NCBI RefSeq assembly: GCF_001750725.1
Contig: NZ_CP017279.1
Location: forward strand, 62,001-126,000
Length of the DNA stretch: 64,000 nucleotides
Source: Enterobacter ludwigii
Lineage (GTDB): Bacteria > Pseudomonadota > Gammaproteobacteria > Enterobacterales > Enterobacteriaceae
Direction: 5' to 3'
Part shown: positions 1 through 11,325 of the stretch, in pieces
Layout: the number at the start of each line of letters is the position of its first letter
How positions within the stretch are numbered: the stretch's first letter is position 1
The notes under the pieces: model-generated
Seen by the model: only the letters and a program-made list of their open reading frames with translations
Database searches by the model: none
What the model was told of the DNA's origin: nothing
Position numbers and translations under genes: made by a program

Positions 1-1312
1 GTTTGCCGGTAAAACCGCGGTGCCAGAAATTGGCTGGGACGCTGTCACCGTGCCGGGTGCGGTTTCGGGCTGGGTGGCGCTGGCAGAACGTTTTGGCACG
101 CTGCCGCTCACTACGCTGGCGCAACCGGCCATCGAGTATGCGCGTAACGGTTTTCCGGTCTCCCCGTTGATTGGACATCTCTGGCAGCGGGGTTATAACA
201 AGCTGAAAGATCAGCCAGGCTTTAGCGCCTGCTTTGCACCGGAAGGGCGTGCTCCCCGGGTCGGCGAGATCTTCCGTAACCCGGCGCAGGCTCATTCGCT
301 GGAGCTGATTGCCAGAACCAACGGTGAAGCGTTTTACCGCGGCGAGCTGGCGCAGAAAATTGCCGCTTTCGCGAAAGAGCATGGCGCGCACCTGACGGCA
401 GAGGATTTGGCCAATCATCGTGTGGACTGGGTAGAACTGCTGTCGCGTGATTTTGCCGGTGGTTCGGTGCAGGAGCTGCCGCCAAACGGGCAGGGCATCG
501 CCACGCTGATTGCGCTCGGTATTCTGGAGCAGTGTGGAATTGAAAAACATCATCCGGATTCCGTGCAGTCGCTTCATCTGTCTATTGAAGCGATGAAACT
601 GGCGCTGGCGGATCTCGATCGCTACGTCGCTGATGAAGAACACATGGAGTTCGCGGCCCAGGCGTTGCTGAGCGATCGTTACCTGGCGTCGCGCGCGGCG
701 CTTATCGACCCCGATAACGCCTCCGATTTCGTCTACGGTTCGCCGACGCAGAGCGGCACGGTCTACCTGAGCGCTGCAGATTCCAGCGGTATGATGATCT
801 CCTTTATTCAGTCCAACTATATGGGCTTTGGATCCGGGATTGTGGTGCCGGAGACCGGGATCAGTCTGCAAAACCGCGGCTGTGGCTTTGTGCTGGATCC
901 AAACCATCCGAATGCGCTGGCGGGCAGTAAGCGTCCGTTCCACACCATCATTCCGGGCTTTGCGATGGACGGCAACGGTAAACCGCTGATGTCCTTTGGC
1001 GTCATGGGCGGGCCAATGCAGGCGCAGGGGCATATGCAGATGGCCCTGCGCATCATGCTGCACGGGCAAAACCCGCAGGCGGCAATTGATGCGCCTCGCT
1101 GGCGCGTGGTGCAGGGCAGGGAAGTGATCGTCGAATCGACGTTCGATCGCAATACTATCGCCGCACTGCGTGAGCGCGGGCACCAGATCGTGGTGGAAGA
1201 TCCGCTCCAGGATTACAACTTCGGCGGCGCGCAGGTGATTTATCGTATGCCGGAAGGGCATTATGTGGCGGCGACAGAGAGCCGCAAAGACGGGCAGGCG
1301 CTGGTGAGTTAA
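1..1312 (+). CDS. gamma-glutamyltransferase family protein, 5' end outside window
   Basis: This is the C-terminal 436 residues of an Ntn-hydrolase of the gamma-glutamyltranspeptidase family, which cleaves or transfers gamma-glutamyl groups from glutathione-like substrates after self-cleavage into two subunits. The frame is open from base 2, so the true start lies upstream; family members are about 525-580 residues, so roughly 100 are missing. The small-subunit start is the Thr of SGTVYLSAAD (codon 758-760), aligning with the catalytic Thr of E. coli Ggt. The following FGSGIVVPETGISLQNRG block matches the family substrate-binding region. It converges on yafV across a perfect hairpin. The sequence looks closer to the YwrD-like branch than to periplasmic Ggt, but without the N terminus secretion cannot be judged. 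Confidence 0.85.
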   Translation, partial: FAGKTAVPEIGWDAVTVPGAVSGWVALAERFGTLPLTTLAQPAIEYARNGFPVSPLIGHLWQRGYNKLKDQPGFSACFAPEGRAPRVGEIFRNPAQAHSLELIARTNGEAFYRGELAQKIAAFAKEHGAHLTAEDLANHRVDWVELLSRDFAGGSVQELPPNGQGIATLIALGILEQCGIEKHHPDSVQSLHLSIEAMKLALADLDRYVADEEHMEFAAQALLSDRYLASRAALIDPDNASDFVYGSPTQSGTVYLSAADSSGMMISFIQSNYMGFGSGIVVPETGISLQNRGCGFVLDPNHPNALAGSKRPFHTIIPGFAMDGNGKPLMSFGVMGGPMQAQGHMQMALRIMLHGQNPQAAIDAPRWRVVQGREVIVESTFDRNTIAALRERGHQIVVEDPLQDYNFGGAQVIYRMPEGHYVAATESRKDGQALVS

Positions 1313-1318
1313 TGATGT

Positions 1319-1347
1319 CCCCTCCCTCTACCTGTGAGAGGGAGGGG
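1319..1347. repeat. CCCTCTCCC-type hairpin between convergent genes
   Basis: An 11-bp perfect inverted repeat (CCCCTCCCTCT / AGAGGGAGGGG, 7-base loop) lies between the stops of the glutamyltransferase and yafV. Similar pyrimidine/purine hairpins occur near 13371, 40425 and 44016. It lacks a strong T-run and may act as a bidirectional terminator or be a REP-like element. Confidence 0.6.
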
Positions 1348-1353
1348 AAACCG

Positions 1354-2124
1354 TTATCCAATGCTAAAGGGATCCGCATCCTGCCAGGCCGGAAACTTCT
1401 CGCGATATTCCTTCAGGGCCGTCAGTGACAACTCAGCATCAATGCGCGTTGCCTGATGCGGCTCGGCGGTGGCAATAATTTCACCCTGCGGGTTCACCAC
1501 CCGGCTATCCCCCCGATAATGATGCCCGTTGCCATCGGTCCCCACGCGGTTACAGCCGACCACATACGCCTGGTTTTCAATGGCGCGTGCGACCAGCAGC
1601 GACTGCCAGTGCAGTGAGCGCGGGGCAGGCCAGTTGGCGACATACAGCGCCAGGTCGTAATCGTTGCGGTTGCGTGACCACACCGGGAAGCGCAGGTCGT
1701 AGCAAACCAGCGGCAGAATACGCCAGCCGCGCCATTCGAACACCACGCGCGCATCACCCGCTTCATAGTGATGATGTTCATCTGCCATGCGGAACAGGTG
1801 GCGTTTATCATAAAAATGCACTTTCCCTTCCGGCTCGACCAGCAGGAAGCGGTTGACCGGCCCGCGTTCGGTTTGCAGCGCAGCGCTGCCGGCAATCAGC
1901 GCATTGGTTTGCTGCGCTTTGGCGTGCATCCAGGCGACCACCTCTTGCTGTGGCATTGACTGTTGCGCCGCTTCCATGGCGAAGCCGGTAGTGAACATCT
2001 CCGGCAGGACAATCACATCACGCCCGGTAATACCTTCCAGTTGACGATCAAAGTGGCGCAGGTTGGCAGGGCCGTCCATCCACACTAAAGGTTGCTGCAA
2101 AATCGAAATCTTCAGACCAGGCAC
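1354..2124 (-). CDS. yafV: omega-amidase YafV, nitrilase superfamily
   Basis: A 256-residue carbon-nitrogen hydrolase, the same length as E. coli YafV, which deamidates alpha-ketoglutaramate and alpha-ketosuccinamate. The Glu-Lys-Cys catalytic triad is visible: Glu in VLPEMFTTGF (about residue 42), Lys in YDKRHLF (about 107) and Cys in LVCYDLRFP (about 141). No signal peptide is present, so it is cytoplasmic. In E. coli K-12 the lysozyme-inhibitor gene ivy follows before fadE; here only about 108 bp with a terminator separate yafV from fadE. Confidence 0.93.
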   Translation of the reverse strand: MPGLKISILQQPLVWMDGPANLRHFDRQLEGITGRDVIVLPEMFTTGFAMEAAQQSMPQQEVVAWMHAKAQQTNALIAGSAALQTERGPVNRFLLVEPEGKVHFYDKRHLFRMADEHHHYEAGDARVVFEWRGWRILPLVCYDLRFPVWSRNRNDYDLALYVANWPAPRSLHWQSLLVARAIENQAYVVGCNRVGTDGNGHHYRGDSRVVNPQGEIIATAEPHQATRIDAELSLTALKEYREKFPAWQDADPFSIG

Positions 2125-2190
2125 AATTCAGACTCCTCAAACGACCACTTTTTGACACTGTAGCACGACATAAAGAGAAAATGTGGCAAT

Positions 2191-2216
2191 AAAAAACCCC
2201 GCGCGTGGCGGGGTTT
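2191..2216 (-). terminator. Rho-independent terminator of fadE
   Basis: Stem AAACCCCGC / GCGGGGTTT with a GCGTG loop, followed on the minus strand by a run of T. It sits 17 bases past the fadE stop, so it terminates fadE transcription. Confidence 0.85.
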
Positions 2217-2232
2217 GTAGAAGCGAAACGCG

Positions 2233-4677
2233 TTATGCAGCTTCAGGTTTGCGGGCCTTCTCCGGGAGCTTTACCGGCTGTGTTGCCAGCTCATCCGGGT
2301 CGAAATCATCCACGTTAATGCTGCGCAGACGGCTCTCTTCGGCTTTCACCAGCAGAGCGGCTTCATCATTGTTGATGATCCCGCCCGTCAGGGCCTGTTT
2401 CGCCAGTTCATCCAGGCGGGTGAACGGAAGGTTTTTGCCCAGCTGTTTGCAGATCTTCTGATGGATGGGATCGGCAGCCATCACGTCCAGCAGCGCTTCT
2501 TCCAGCAGACCAACCGGGTTATGCGGTGTGGGAGCCAGATACTGACCGCGGCCGATACGGGAACGGGTTGCGCTCGGTACCTGCAGGATCTTCGCCACTT
2601 TGTGATCCAGTTTGTCAGACGGCGCCAGATGATGACGACCGGTCGGGAAGATCACCACGCGAAGGGCACCTGCAACAAAGCGGTTCGGGAAGTTCGCCAG
2701 CAGATCGTCAATGGCCTGTTCCGCCTGATACATCGCATCCTGAACGCCCCAGTGAACCAGCGGCAGATCGGCTTCCTGACGGCCTTCATCGTCGTAGCGT
2801 TTCAGGACCGCAGAGGCCAGGAAGATTTGGCTCAGCACATCACCCAGACGGGCAGAGATACGCTCGCGACGCTTCAGGCTACCGCCCAGCACCGCCATAG
2901 AAACATCTGACAGCAGAGCGAGGTTGGCACTCAGGCGGTTAAGATGCTGGTAATAACGCTTGGTCGCATCACCGGTTGGCGTGGCGCTGGTAAGACCGCG
3001 TGTCAGACCCAGCCAGAAGCTGCGCACTTTATTACTGCCCACATGACCGATATGTTTGAACAGCAGCTTGTCGAAAGCATCCACGTCGTTATTCTGCGCG
3101 GCGGCCATCTCTTCCAGCACATAAGGATGGCAACGGATTGCCCCCTGGCCGAAGATCATCATGCTGCGGGTCAGAATGTTTGCCCCTTCAACGGTGATGG
3201 CAATCGGTGCGCCCTGGTAGCCGCGCGCCAGGAAGTTGCCCTCGCCGAGCATAATGCCTTTACCGCCCGCGATATCCATTGCATCAATGATTGACTGCTG
3301 TGCGCGGTGGGTACAGTGATACTTCACGATAGCTGACAGCACGGCCGGTTTTTCGCCCAGCATAATGCCGTAGGTAATCAGGGAGGCGGCAGCATCCATC
3401 ACGTAAGCGTTGCCTGCGATACGTGCCAGCGGCTCTTCGATCCCTTCCATCTTGCCGATAGAGATTTTGAACTGACGGCGGATATGGGCGTATGCACCAA
3501 TCCCCATCGCGACAGATTTCAAACCACCGGTCGAGTTGGACGGCAGGGTAATACCACGGCCAACCGACAGACATTCCACCAGCATGCGCCAGCCCTGACC
3601 GGCCATTTTTGGACCACCGATGATGTAATCAATCGGTACAAAGATATCCTTGCCGCGGGTTGGGCCGTTCTGGAACGGTACGTTCAGCGGGAAGTGGCGA
3701 CGACCAATTTCAACGCCTGGGGTGGAGGTTGGGATCAGCGCACAGGTAATGCCCAGATCTTCTTCACCGCCCAGCAGTTTTTCCGGATCGGAGAGCTTAA
3801 AGGCCAGGCCCAGCACGGTCGCGATAGGGGCGAGCGTAATATAACGTTTGTTCCAGGTCAGGCGCATACCCAGCACCTGTTGGCCCTGCCATTCACCCAT
3901 GCAGACGACGCCGGTATCCGGGATCGCACCCGCATCGGAGCCCGCTTCCGGGCTGGTCAGCGCGAAGCACGGAATTTCCTGGCCACGTGCCAGACGCGGC
4001 AGGTAGTGATCTTTCTGCTCTTCGGTACCGTAGTGTTGCAGCAGTTCACCCGGGCCTAACGAGTTCGGCACGCCAACGGTGATCGCCAGGATCCCGGAAA
4101 CGCCTGCCAGTTTTTGCAGGACGCGGGCCTGAGCGTAAGCGGAAAACTCCAGACCGCCGTACTCTTTCTTAATGATCATCGCGAAGAAGCGGTGTTCTTT
4201 CAGATACGCCCACAGTTCTGGCGGCAGGTCCGCCATTTCATGGGTAATCGCGAAGTCATTTGCCATGCGGCACGCTTCTTCCACCGGACCATCAATAAAG
4301 GCCTGTTCTTCAGCGGTCAGACGCGGTTGCGGATAGTTGTGCAGCTTTTTCCAGTCCGGGTTGCCCTGGAACAGGTCGCCTTCCCACCAGGTGGTACCGG
4401 CATCAATCGCTTCTTTCTCCGTACGCGACATGGGCGGCATCACTTTGCGGAAGCCTTTGAACACCGGCGCGGAGATCATCGATTTACGCATCGGCGTAAA
4501 GTTAAACGGCAGAAGAATGATAGCCAGCGGGACTAAAAGCCAGATATTCCACAGGCCAGCGACGCCAAGCGCAGCCGTCCAGGCCAGCAGAATCAGACTG
4601 CTCAGGAATAAACTCACCCGGTGATAGAACAGCACACCGAGCAGAACAACGGTTGCGAGAATGCTCAAAATCATCAT
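2233..4677 (-). CDS. fadE: acyl-CoA dehydrogenase FadE
   Basis: The protein has 814 residues, exactly the length of E. coli FadE, which catalyses the first FAD-dependent step of fatty-acid beta-oxidation (acyl-CoA to enoyl-CoA). Two hydrophobic segments occupy the first 50 residues, giving membrane association. Acyl-CoA dehydrogenase N-terminal, middle and C-terminal domains follow (about 130-480; [18 protein letters not shown] is the recognisable middle-domain block), then a FadE-type C-terminal extension. The start ATG follows AAGGGAGC at a good distance. A FadR-like operator lies just upstream, which fits repression when long-chain acyl-CoA is absent. Confidence 0.96.
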   Translation of the reverse strand: MMILSILATVVLLGVLFYHRVSLFLSSLILLAWTAALGVAGLWNIWLLVPLAIILLPFNFTPMRKSMISAPVFKGFRKVMPPMSRTEKEAIDAGTTWWEGDLFQGNPDWKKLHNYPQPRLTAEEQAFIDGPVEEACRMANDFAITHEMADLPPELWAYLKEHRFFAMIIKKEYGGLEFSAYAQARVLQKLAGVSGILAITVGVPNSLGPGELLQHYGTEEQKDHYLPRLARGQEIPCFALTSPEAGSDAGAIPDTGVVCMGEWQGQQVLGMRLTWNKRYITLAPIATVLGLAFKLSDPEKLLGGEEDLGITCALIPTSTPGVEIGRRHFPLNVPFQNGPTRGKDIFVPIDYIIGGPKMAGQGWRMLVECLSVGRGITLPSNSTGGLKSVAMGIGAYAHIRRQFKISIGKMEGIEEPLARIAGNAYVMDAAASLITYGIMLGEKPAVLSAIVKYHCTHRAQQSIIDAMDIAGGKGIMLGEGNFLARGYQGAPIAITVEGANILTRSMMIFGQGAIRCHPYVLEEMAAAQNNDVDAFDKLLFKHIGHVGSNKVRSFWLGLTRGLTSATPTGDATKRYYQHLNRLSANLALLSDVSMAVLGGSLKRRERISARLGDVLSQIFLASAVLKRYDDEGRQEADLPLVHWGVQDAMYQAEQAIDDLLANFPNRFVAGALRVVIFPTGRHHLAPSDKLDHKVAKILQVPSATRSRIGRGQYLAPTPHNPVGLLEEALLDVMAADPIHQKICKQLGKNLPFTRLDELAKQALTGGIINNDEAALLVKAEESRLRSINVDDFDPDELATQPVKLPEKARKPEAA

Positions 4678-4699
4678 AAAGAAAAGCTCCCTTGCTTGT

Positions 4700-4716
4700 A
4701 GGAGGTCTGACCACTT
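4700..4716 (-). promoter_or_regulatory. FadR-like operator of fadE
   Basis: Read on the minus strand, the 17-mer AAGTGGTCAGACCTCCT closely matches the FadR operator pattern (core TGGTCNGACC). It is 23 bases upstream of the fadE start, as expected for direct repression. Not tested by any matrix scan. Confidence 0.65.
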
Positions 4717-4916
4717 GTGATGATATGGTTGTAGTTGATGTTATTTCCTTTAGCAATGTGTTTACAAAATAATTACAACCTGGTTCACATTGTTCAGGTT
4801 TAAGCCGGCACGAAAACGCAAAACGCCAGACGATTCGCATGGCTTTAGCTTCTCGCTTTTCCCGCTATCCGGTACACTCCACTGTGTTATTTCATCAATA
4901 CTGAAGGATTATCCTC

Positions 4917-5495
4917 ATGTACCAGGATCTTATTCGTAACGAACTGAACGAAGCGGCGGAAACGCTGGCTAACTTTCTGAAAGATGATGCCAATATTCAC
5001 GCTATTCAGCGCGCAGCGGTCCTGCTGGCCGACAGTTTCAAGGCCGGCGGTAAAGTGCTCTCCTGTGGTAACGGTGGTTCCCACTGTGATGCGATGCACT
5101 TTGCAGAAGAGCTGACCGGGCGTTATCGTGAAAACCGTCCGGGCTACCCGGCGATTGCGATTTCCGATGTGAGCCACATTTCCTGCGTCAGTAACGATTT
5201 TGGTTATGACTATATTTTCTCTCGCTACGTTGAAGCCGTGGGCCGTGAAGGTGACGTGCTGCTGGGTATTTCGACGTCCGGAAACTCGGCTAACGTGATC
5301 AAAGCGATTGCCGCAGCGCGTGAAAAAGGGATGAAAGTCATCACCCTGACCGGTAAAGATGGCGGTAAGATGGACGGTACGGCGGATATCGAAATCCGTG
5401 TTCCACACTTCGGTTATGCTGACCGCATTCAGGAAATTCACATCAAAGTGATCCACATCCTGATCCAGCTGATCGAAAAAGAGATGGTTAAGTAA
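4917..5495 (+). CDS. gmhA: sedoheptulose-7-phosphate isomerase GmhA (LpcA)
   Basis: A 192-residue SIS-domain isomerase making D-glycero-D-manno-heptose 7-phosphate, the first step of LPS inner-core heptose synthesis. The phosphosugar-binding motifs [16 protein letters not shown] and STSGNSANV are intact, and a catalytic His lies in EIHIKVIHI near residue 180. Length and sequence match E. coli LpcA. It is divergent from fadE and is followed after 46 bp by yafJ. Confidence 0.96.
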   Translation: MYQDLIRNELNEAAETLANFLKDDANIHAIQRAAVLLADSFKAGGKVLSCGNGGSHCDAMHFAEELTGRYRENRPGYPAIAISDVSHISCVSNDFGYDYIFSRYVEAVGREGDVLLGISTSGNSANVIKAIAAAREKGMKVITLTGKDGGKMDGTADIEIRVPHFGYADRIQEIHIKVIHILIQLIEKEMVK

Positions 5496-5541
5496 GACTT
5501 CGCTGGGGGCATGATTGCCCCCGCTGTTGTGGAGGTGATGT

Positions 5542-6309
5542 ATGTGCGAATTGCTCGGGATGAGCGCCAATGTGCCAACCGATATCTGCTTTAGCTTCAC
5601 CGGGCTCGTTCAGCGCGGCGGGGGCACCGGGCCGCATAAAGACGGCTGGGGCATTACCTTCTACGAAGGCAAAGGATGTCGCACATTCAAAGATCCCCAG
5701 CCCAGCTTTAATTCCCCGATTGCCAGACTGGTGCAGGACTATCCCATTAAGTCCCGCTCGGTGATTGCCCACATCCGTCAGGCAAACCGTGGGGAAGTGG
5801 CGCTGGAAAATACCCACCCGTTCACCCGCGAGCTGTGGGGCCGTCACTGGACCTACGCGCACAATGGCCAGCTCTCCGGCTATAAGTCGCTGGAGACGGG
5901 CAATTTCCGTCCGGTCGGTGAGACCGACAGCGAAAAAGCGTTTTGCTGGCTGCTGCACAAGCTGACGCAGCGTTATCCGCGCACGCCCGGCAACATGACC
6001 GCCGTCTTCAAATACATTGCGTCGCTGGCATCAGAACTGCGTGAGAAGGGCGTGTTCAACATGCTGCTGTCTGACGGGCGTTATGTGATGGCGTTCTGTT
6101 CGACCAATCTGTTCTGGATCACGCGCCGCGCGCCGTTTGGCGTCGCCAAGCTGCTCGATCAGGATGTGGAAATTGATTTTCAACGAGAGACCACACCGAA
6201 TGATGTGGTCACAGTGATCGCGACCCAGCCGCTGACGGGCAACGAAACCTGGCAAAAGATTATGCCAGGCGAGTGGGTCTTATTTTGTCTCGGGGACCGA
6301 GTAGTTTGA
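5542..6309 (+). CDS. yafJ: class II glutamine amidotransferase YafJ
   Basis: A 255-residue protein with the class II glutamine amidotransferase fold. Cys2 (after Met removal, the N-terminal nucleophile) is in MCELLGMS, and HNGQLSGYK supplies the oxyanion-hole Asn. There is no synthase domain, so the ammonia acceptor or substrate is unknown. Its last 30 bp overlap the 3' end of yafK, which is transcribed toward it. A GGGGGC/GCCCCC dyad lies in the gap after gmhA (about 5510-5525). Confidence 0.9.
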   Translation: MCELLGMSANVPTDICFSFTGLVQRGGGTGPHKDGWGITFYEGKGCRTFKDPQPSFNSPIARLVQDYPIKSRSVIAHIRQANRGEVALENTHPFTRELWGRHWTYAHNGQLSGYKSLETGNFRPVGETDSEKAFCWLLHKLTQRYPRTPGNMTAVFKYIASLASELREKGVFNMLLSDGRYVMAFCSTNLFWITRRAPFGVAKLLDQDVEIDFQRETTPNDVVTVIATQPLTGNETWQKIMPGEWVLFCLGDRVV

Positions 6310-7020
6310 TGCCAGCTGTGGCTGGACGACTTCGTGGCTCAGCGGCTTGCTGACCACATAGCGGCCATCGACAACCGAGACAACCGGCGGCTTGTGCGTC
6401 TGCTCAAAGTAGTCGTAACCCGGTTTCAGCTGTTTCCAGAAATCCGCGTAGTAGGAGTACTTGTGACGTGCCATGTTGGCATCGGTCATGCGGAACGGGT
6501 AGATGCTGACCTGAACGTTCGGCTGACCAAAGACCAGTGCGCCGGTGACAAACTGGAAAATCTCATCAATGCCGGTATCGGTCATCGCATAACAGCCGAT
6601 AGACACGCATGCACCGTGGATCATCAGGTATTTGCCTTCATAACCGTGGGCACGGTCATAGGCGTTCGGGAAGCCAATGTTAATGGCTTTATAGAAGCGG
6701 CTGTCAGGTTTTAGCTGGCTACGCTGAACGTTGTAAAACCCTTCCGGACTTTTGAAATCGCCCTGACGCTGTTTTGGCCCCAGACCACCGGAGTAGTTAC
6801 AAATCTTGTAACTATCAAGCAGCTGATATGTCTCGCCCATTTTTACAAACAGATCGAGTGTGCGTTCTTCCTTGAAGATTTGAATATAAACCGGTGATCC
6901 CATTAACTGCTGTTTATATTCTTTGCTGACCGGCGTGGTTGAGCTATTGCTGCTGAGCAGCCCGGCAAACGATACGCACGGAATCAGGAGCATCGCAATG
7001 AACAATGCGATTTTACGCAT
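6280..7020 (-). CDS. yafK: L,D-transpeptidase-fold murein enzyme YafK (DpaA/LdtF)
   Basis: A 246-residue protein, same length as E. coli YafK (DpaA/LdtF), which detaches Braun lipoprotein from peptidoglycan by cleaving the Lpp-diaminopimelate bond. A signal peptide covers about residues 1-19. The YkuD-type catalytic block is [12 protein letters not shown] with His135 and Cys143. It acts in the periplasm. The 3' end overlaps yafJ by 30 bp. This yafJ-yafK arrangement is the same as in E. coli, but the following locus differs: nqr genes occur here instead. Confidence 0.92.
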   Translation of the reverse strand: MRKIALFIAMLLIPCVSFAGLLSSNSSTTPVSKEYKQQLMGSPVYIQIFKEERTLDLFVKMGETYQLLDSYKICNYSGGLGPKQRQGDFKSPEGFYNVQRSQLKPDSRFYKAINIGFPNAYDRAHGYEGKYLMIHGACVSIGCYAMTDTGIDEIFQFVTGALVFGQPNVQVSIYPFRMTDANMARHKYSYYADFWKQLKPGYDYFEQTHKPPVVSVVDGRYVVSKPLSHEVVQPQLASNYSVPETK

Positions 7021-7318
7021 ACTACTAGTTCCTTGATAAAACTAAGACCAAATTGCCAGGACGGCAAAAGAGACCCGAAATCAGATTATTCTGTTAGGTG
7101 CGCTCACATTAGCACCGCCATAGATTTTCGCAAGAGCCGGACGGTGAGTTTACAAATTAGTTTTACTTTATAAACCATCAAAATCGCGTTGGCTCCAGGA
7201 ACTTTGCGTAATACCTCGCACTTTAGCGCCTGCAACCGAGGTTTTGGTGCCCGAAAAACAGCGAAAATGGTACACTTCGCCCCCTCTGGATTGAAGTTCA
7301 TGGAAGCTTGCTAACCAC

Positions 7319-8662
7319 ATGTTTAAAATCAGAAAAGGACTTGAACTGCCGATTGCAGGCGTGCCCGAGCCGCACGTTTCGCCTGGCGCAAGTGTCCGCC
7401 ATGTCGCCATTTTGGGCGATGACTACCTGGGAATGCGTCCCTCAATGCTGGTGCAGGAAGGCGATCGCGTCATTAAAGGACAGGCGCTCTTCGAGGACAA
7501 AAAAAATCCTGGCGTTATGTTTACGGCCCCCGCGAGCGGTACCGTGGTGGCAATCAATCGCGGTGAACGTCGCGTCCTGCAGTCGGTGGTTATCCGTATT
7601 GAAGGCGACGAACAACGTGAGTTTTCCCATTTCGACGCAGCAGACCTCGCCGCCCTGAGCCGGGAAGCCGTTCAGGCACAACTGCTGGCGTCCGGCTTGT
7701 GGACGGCGTTTCGCACGCGACCTTTCAGCAAATCGCCTGTTCCGGATACGCTTCCGGCCGCTATTTTCGTCACCGCCATTGATACCAACCCGCTCAGCGC
7801 GGACCCGGAGCCCATTATTCTGGCGCAGCGTAACGCGTTTGATGCCGGGCTAACCGTGTTAACCCGTCTGACCTCGGGGAAGGTCCACGTCTGTCAGGCG
7901 GGCGGCGGCAAACTCGGGGGGCATCCGCAGGGGCAAGTTACGTTTAATACGTTTGCAGGTCCGCACCCGGCGGGGTTAGTCGGAACGCATATCCACTTCC
8001 TGGAGCCGGTGAGCCTGACGAAACAGGTCTGGCATCTGAATTATCAGGACGTGATTGCCATAGGTAAGCTATTTACTACCGGTGAACTGTGCTCTGAACG
8101 GGTGATCGCCCTCGGCGGGCCACAGGCAGCAAATCCACGCCTGGTGAAAACGCTGCTGGGTGCGGACATTAATGAACTGCTTGCCGGTGAAACGAAAGAG
8201 GGTGAAAACCGCCTGATTTCTGGCTCGGTGCTCAGTGGCCGTCATGCGGCTGGCGCGCAGGCGTATCTTGGGCGCTTCCACCTGCAGGTCAGTGTGGTTC
8301 TGGAAGGTCGCGAGAAAGAGCTGTTCGGCTGGGTTCTGCCGGGCGCTGAGAAGTATTCCGTGACCCGCACCACCCTTGGGCACTTCCTGCGTCGCAAACT
8401 CTTTAATTTCTCGACCAGCACCCACGGCGGAGAGCGCGCCATGGTTCCGATTGGCAACTACGAGCGCGTTATGCCGCTGGATATTCTGCCAACTCTGCTG
8501 CTGCGCGATCTGCTGGCCGGCGACACCGACAGTGCCCAGGCGCTGGGGTGCCTCGAGCTTGACGAAGAAGATCTGGCGCTCTGTACCTATGTCTGTCCGG
8601 GAAAATACGAATATGGACCGGTATTGCGCGAGGTGTTAACCCGCATTGAGCAGGAAGGATAA
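7319..8662 (+). CDS. nqrA: Na+-translocating NADH:quinone reductase subunit A
   Basis: The 447-residue first subunit of the sodium-pumping respiratory complex Na+-NQR, peripheral on the cytoplasmic face and involved in quinone binding. The N terminus [17 protein letters not shown] and the barrel-sandwich [19 protein letters not shown] are diagnostic. It opens a tightly packed operon nqrABCDEF-nqrM with gaps of at most 10 bp and several overlaps. E. coli K-12 has no Na+-NQR; Klebsiella and Enterobacter do. A roughly 300-bp upstream gap holds the promoter region. Confidence 0.96.
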   Translation: MFKIRKGLELPIAGVPEPHVSPGASVRHVAILGDDYLGMRPSMLVQEGDRVIKGQALFEDKKNPGVMFTAPASGTVVAINRGERRVLQSVVIRIEGDEQREFSHFDAADLAALSREAVQAQLLASGLWTAFRTRPFSKSPVPDTLPAAIFVTAIDTNPLSADPEPIILAQRNAFDAGLTVLTRLTSGKVHVCQAGGGKLGGHPQGQVTFNTFAGPHPAGLVGTHIHFLEPVSLTKQVWHLNYQDVIAIGKLFTTGELCSERVIALGGPQAANPRLVKTLLGADINELLAGETKEGENRLISGSVLSGRHAAGAQAYLGRFHLQVSVVLEGREKELFGWVLPGAEKYSVTRTTLGHFLRRKLFNFSTSTHGGERAMVPIGNYERVMPLDILPTLLLRDLLAGDTDSAQALGCLELDEEDLALCTYVCPGKYEYGPVLREVLTRIEQEG

Positions 8663-8665
8663 CTG

Positions 8666-9901
8666 ATGGGCTTAAAACACCTCTTTGAAAAAATAGAGCC
8701 GCACTTTACGCACGGGAAGCTCAGGAAGTACTACCCGCTGTATGAAGCAACGGCGACCATTTTCTACACGCCGGGGCTGGTCACAAAAGGGGCGGCACAC
8801 GTCCGCGATGCTATCGACCTCAAACGAATGATGATTCTGGTCTGGTTTGCGGTCTTCCCGGCCATGTTCTGGGGTATGTACAACGTTGGCCTGCAGACCA
8901 TTCCGGCGCTGCATCATTTATATGATGCCCCACAGCTGGCTCAGGTTATCCAGTCGGACTGGCACTACCGACTGGCTCAGACGTTGGGGGTCAGCTTTGC
9001 AGCCGATGCCGGCTGGATAAGCATGATGACGCTGGGAGCCGTATTCTTCCTGCCAATCTACATCACGGTGTTTATCGTGGGGGGCTTCTGGGAAGTGCTG
9101 TTCGCCATCATTCGCAAACATGAGATCAACGAAGGCTTCTTCGTGACGTCGATTCTGTTTGCCCTGATTGTTCCACCGACGTTGCCGCTCTGGCAGGCGG
9201 CACTGGGGATCAGTTTTGGCGTGGTGATTGCCAAGGAGATCTTCGGTGGCACCGGGCGCAACTTCCTCAACCCGGCGCTGGCCGGGCGAGCTTTCCTGTT
9301 CTTTGCGTATCCGGCGCAAATCTCGGGCGACCTGGTGTGGACGGCCGCGGATGGGTTCTCGGGTGCGACGCCGCTTTCGCAGTGGGCCGCGCACGGGGGC
9401 GAAACGCTGGTTAACAACGCCACGGGTCAACCCGTGACCTGGCTGGATGCCTTTATTGGCAACATTCCCGGCTCTGTTGGGGAAGTTTCCACGCTGATGA
9501 TTTTACTCGGTGGCGCCATCATTCTTTTCGGACGCGTCGCGTCGTGGCGCATTGTCGCAGGGGTAATGATTGGCATGGTGTTAACAGCCACGATGTTTAA
9601 TTTCATCGGTTCCGCCACCAACCCGATGTTCTCCATGCCCTGGTACTGGCATCTGGTGCTGGGTGGGTTCGCTTTCGGCATGATGTTCATGGCCACCGAT
9701 CCTGTCTCTGCGTCCTTTACCGACAAAGGTAAATGGAGCTATGGCGTGCTCATTGGTGCGATGTGTGTCCTGATTCGTGTGGTCAACCCGGCTTATCCGG
9801 AAGGGATGATGTTGGCCATTCTGTTTGCCAATCTGTTTGCGCCGCTCTTTGACTATCTGGTCGTGCGCGCCAACATTAAGCGGAGGAAAGCGCGTGGCTG
9901 A
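8666..9901 (+). CDS. nqrB: Na+-NQR subunit B
   Basis: A 411-residue polytopic inner-membrane subunit with about ten hydrophobic segments. It forms part of the sodium channel and carries covalent FMN. The flavinylation motif SGATPL has Thr235 as the predicted FMN attachment residue, matching the Vibrio site. It starts 3 bp after nqrA and overlaps nqrC by 8 bp. Confidence 0.97.
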   Translation: MGLKHLFEKIEPHFTHGKLRKYYPLYEATATIFYTPGLVTKGAAHVRDAIDLKRMMILVWFAVFPAMFWGMYNVGLQTIPALHHLYDAPQLAQVIQSDWHYRLAQTLGVSFAADAGWISMMTLGAVFFLPIYITVFIVGGFWEVLFAIIRKHEINEGFFVTSILFALIVPPTLPLWQAALGISFGVVIAKEIFGGTGRNFLNPALAGRAFLFFAYPAQISGDLVWTAADGFSGATPLSQWAAHGGETLVNNATGQPVTWLDAFIGNIPGSVGEVSTLMILLGGAIILFGRVASWRIVAGVMIGMVLTATMFNFIGSATNPMFSMPWYWHLVLGGFAFGMMFMATDPVSASFTDKGKWSYGVLIGAMCVLIRVVNPAYPEGMMLAILFANLFAPLFDYLVVRANIKRRKARG

Positions 9902-10688
9902 AAGCAAGAATAACGACAGCATCGGCAAAACGCTGCTGGTGGTGCTGGTCCTTTGCCTGGTCTGTTCCATTGTCGTGGCTGGCTCTGCCGTGGGATTAAA
10001 ACCACGGCAACAGGAGCAGCGTGCGCTGGATAAACAACGCAACATCCTGGCTGTGGCCGGGTTGATGCAGGAAGGGATGAGTACAGACGACGTGGCTGAA
10101 CTCTTCGCGGAGCGCATTTCGGCGCGTCTGGTGGATTTAAAAACCGGCCAGTTGCTGGATAAAGACCCGACGAAATTTAACCAGGCGCTGGCACTGAAAG
10201 ACCCTGAGATGAGCCTGACGCTGGAGGCATCGCAAGATCCCGCTGGCATCAAGCGTCGCAGTAACCTCGCCGAAATTTACCTTGTGCGCGATGAGCAGAA
10301 GCGGGTGCAGGAGGTCGTGCTGCCGATATACGGCAACGGGCTATGGTCGATGATGTACGCCTTTGTGGCACTCGATACGGATGGTCGCACGGTGAAAGGG
10401 ATTACCTATTATGACCAGGGCGAAACGCCGGGGCTCGGCGGTGAGGTTGAAAACCCTAACTGGCGCGCGCAGTTTGTCGGCAAGAAAGTGCTCGACGATA
10501 ACGGCCTGCCTGCCCTGAAGGTGATGAAAGGGGCTGCGCGTCCGGGTGACGAATATGCCGTAGATGGGCTTTCCGGGGCAACGCTCACGTCAAAAGGGGT
10601 GCAGCACAGTTTTGATTTCTGGATGGGCGAGCTGGGCTTTGGTCCTTTCCTGAAAAACGTACGTGAAGGAGCGCTGAACAATGGCTGA
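9894..10688 (+). CDS. nqrC: Na+-NQR subunit C
   Basis: A 264-residue subunit with one N-terminal membrane helix and a periplasmic FMN-binding domain. Thr230 in [10 protein letters not shown] is the predicted covalent FMN site. The start is taken as GTG 9894 ([12 protein letters not shown]), because it follows a CGGAGG ribosome site and gives a normal length. The longer ATG reading from 9825 lies inside nqrB and adds non-family sequence. Confidence 0.94.
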   Translation: MAESKNNDSIGKTLLVVLVLCLVCSIVVAGSAVGLKPRQQEQRALDKQRNILAVAGLMQEGMSTDDVAELFAERISARLVDLKTGQLLDKDPTKFNQALALKDPEMSLTLEASQDPAGIKRRSNLAEIYLVRDEQKRVQEVVLPIYGNGLWSMMYAFVALDTDGRTVKGITYYDQGETPGLGGEVENPNWRAQFVGKKVLDDNGLPALKVMKGAARPGDEYAVDGLSGATLTSKGVQHSFDFWMGELGFGPFLKNVREGALNNG

Positions 10689-11319
10689 TACGGGTGAACT
10701 GAAAGAAGTCAAAAAGGTGCTCATCGGTCCGCTGCTGGCGAATAACCCTATTACCTTACAGGTACTGGGCGTCTGTTCGGCGCTGGCGGTCACGACAAAA
10801 CTGGAAACCGCGCTGGTTATGACCGTCGCGGTCACGCTGGTGACGGCATTTTCCAGCATGTTTATCTCCATGATCCGCCACCACATCCCGAATAGCGTGA
10901 GGATCATTGTGCAGATGGCGATCATCGCGTCGCTGGTGATCGTGGTCGATCAGCTATTGCGCGCTTTCGCGTATGAAACGTCAAAACAGCTCTCGGTGTT
11001 TGTCGGCCTGATTATCACCAACTGCATCGTGATGGGGCGTGCCGAAGCTTATGCGATGAAAATGCCTCCGCTGGCGAGCTTTATGGACGGGATCGGTAAC
11101 GGTCTCGGTTACGGCGTTATCCTGCTGACCGTTGGGTTCCTGCGCGAGCTGATTGGCAGCGGTAAGCTGTTTGGCGTCACGGTGCTGGACACGGTACAAA
11201 ACGGCGGCTGGTATCTGCCAAACGGACTCTTCCTGCTGGCCCCAAGCGCATTTTTCATTATCGGTTTGCTGATCTGGCTGATTCGTACCCTGAAGCCAGA
11301 ACAGCAGGAAAAGGAGTAA
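10681..11319 (+). CDS. nqrD: Na+-NQR subunit D
   Basis: A 212-residue integral membrane subunit with six predicted helices, homologous to NqrE and RnfE. With NqrE it binds the membrane-embedded iron-sulfur centre and forms part of the sodium pathway. The motif [19 protein letters not shown] contains the conserved Cys. It overlaps the nqrC end by 8 bp. Confidence 0.96.
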   Translation: MADTGELKEVKKVLIGPLLANNPITLQVLGVCSALAVTTKLETALVMTVAVTLVTAFSSMFISMIRHHIPNSVRIIVQMAIIASLVIVVDQLLRAFAYETSKQLSVFVGLIITNCIVMGRAEAYAMKMPPLASFMDGIGNGLGYGVILLTVGFLRELIGSGKLFGVTVLDTVQNGGWYLPNGLFLLAPSAFFIIGLLIWLIRTLKPEQQEKE

Positions 11320-11325
11320 CCGACG

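Noticed and set aside
2461..4536. several long plus-strand ORFs opposite fadE
   Set aside because: They are antisense shadows of a full-length conserved fadE and resemble no family.
4887..5600. 237-codon minus-strand ORF over gmhA
   Set aside because: It is antisense to gmhA, whose sequence and motifs are fully conserved; His/Thr-rich translation is typical of a shadow frame.
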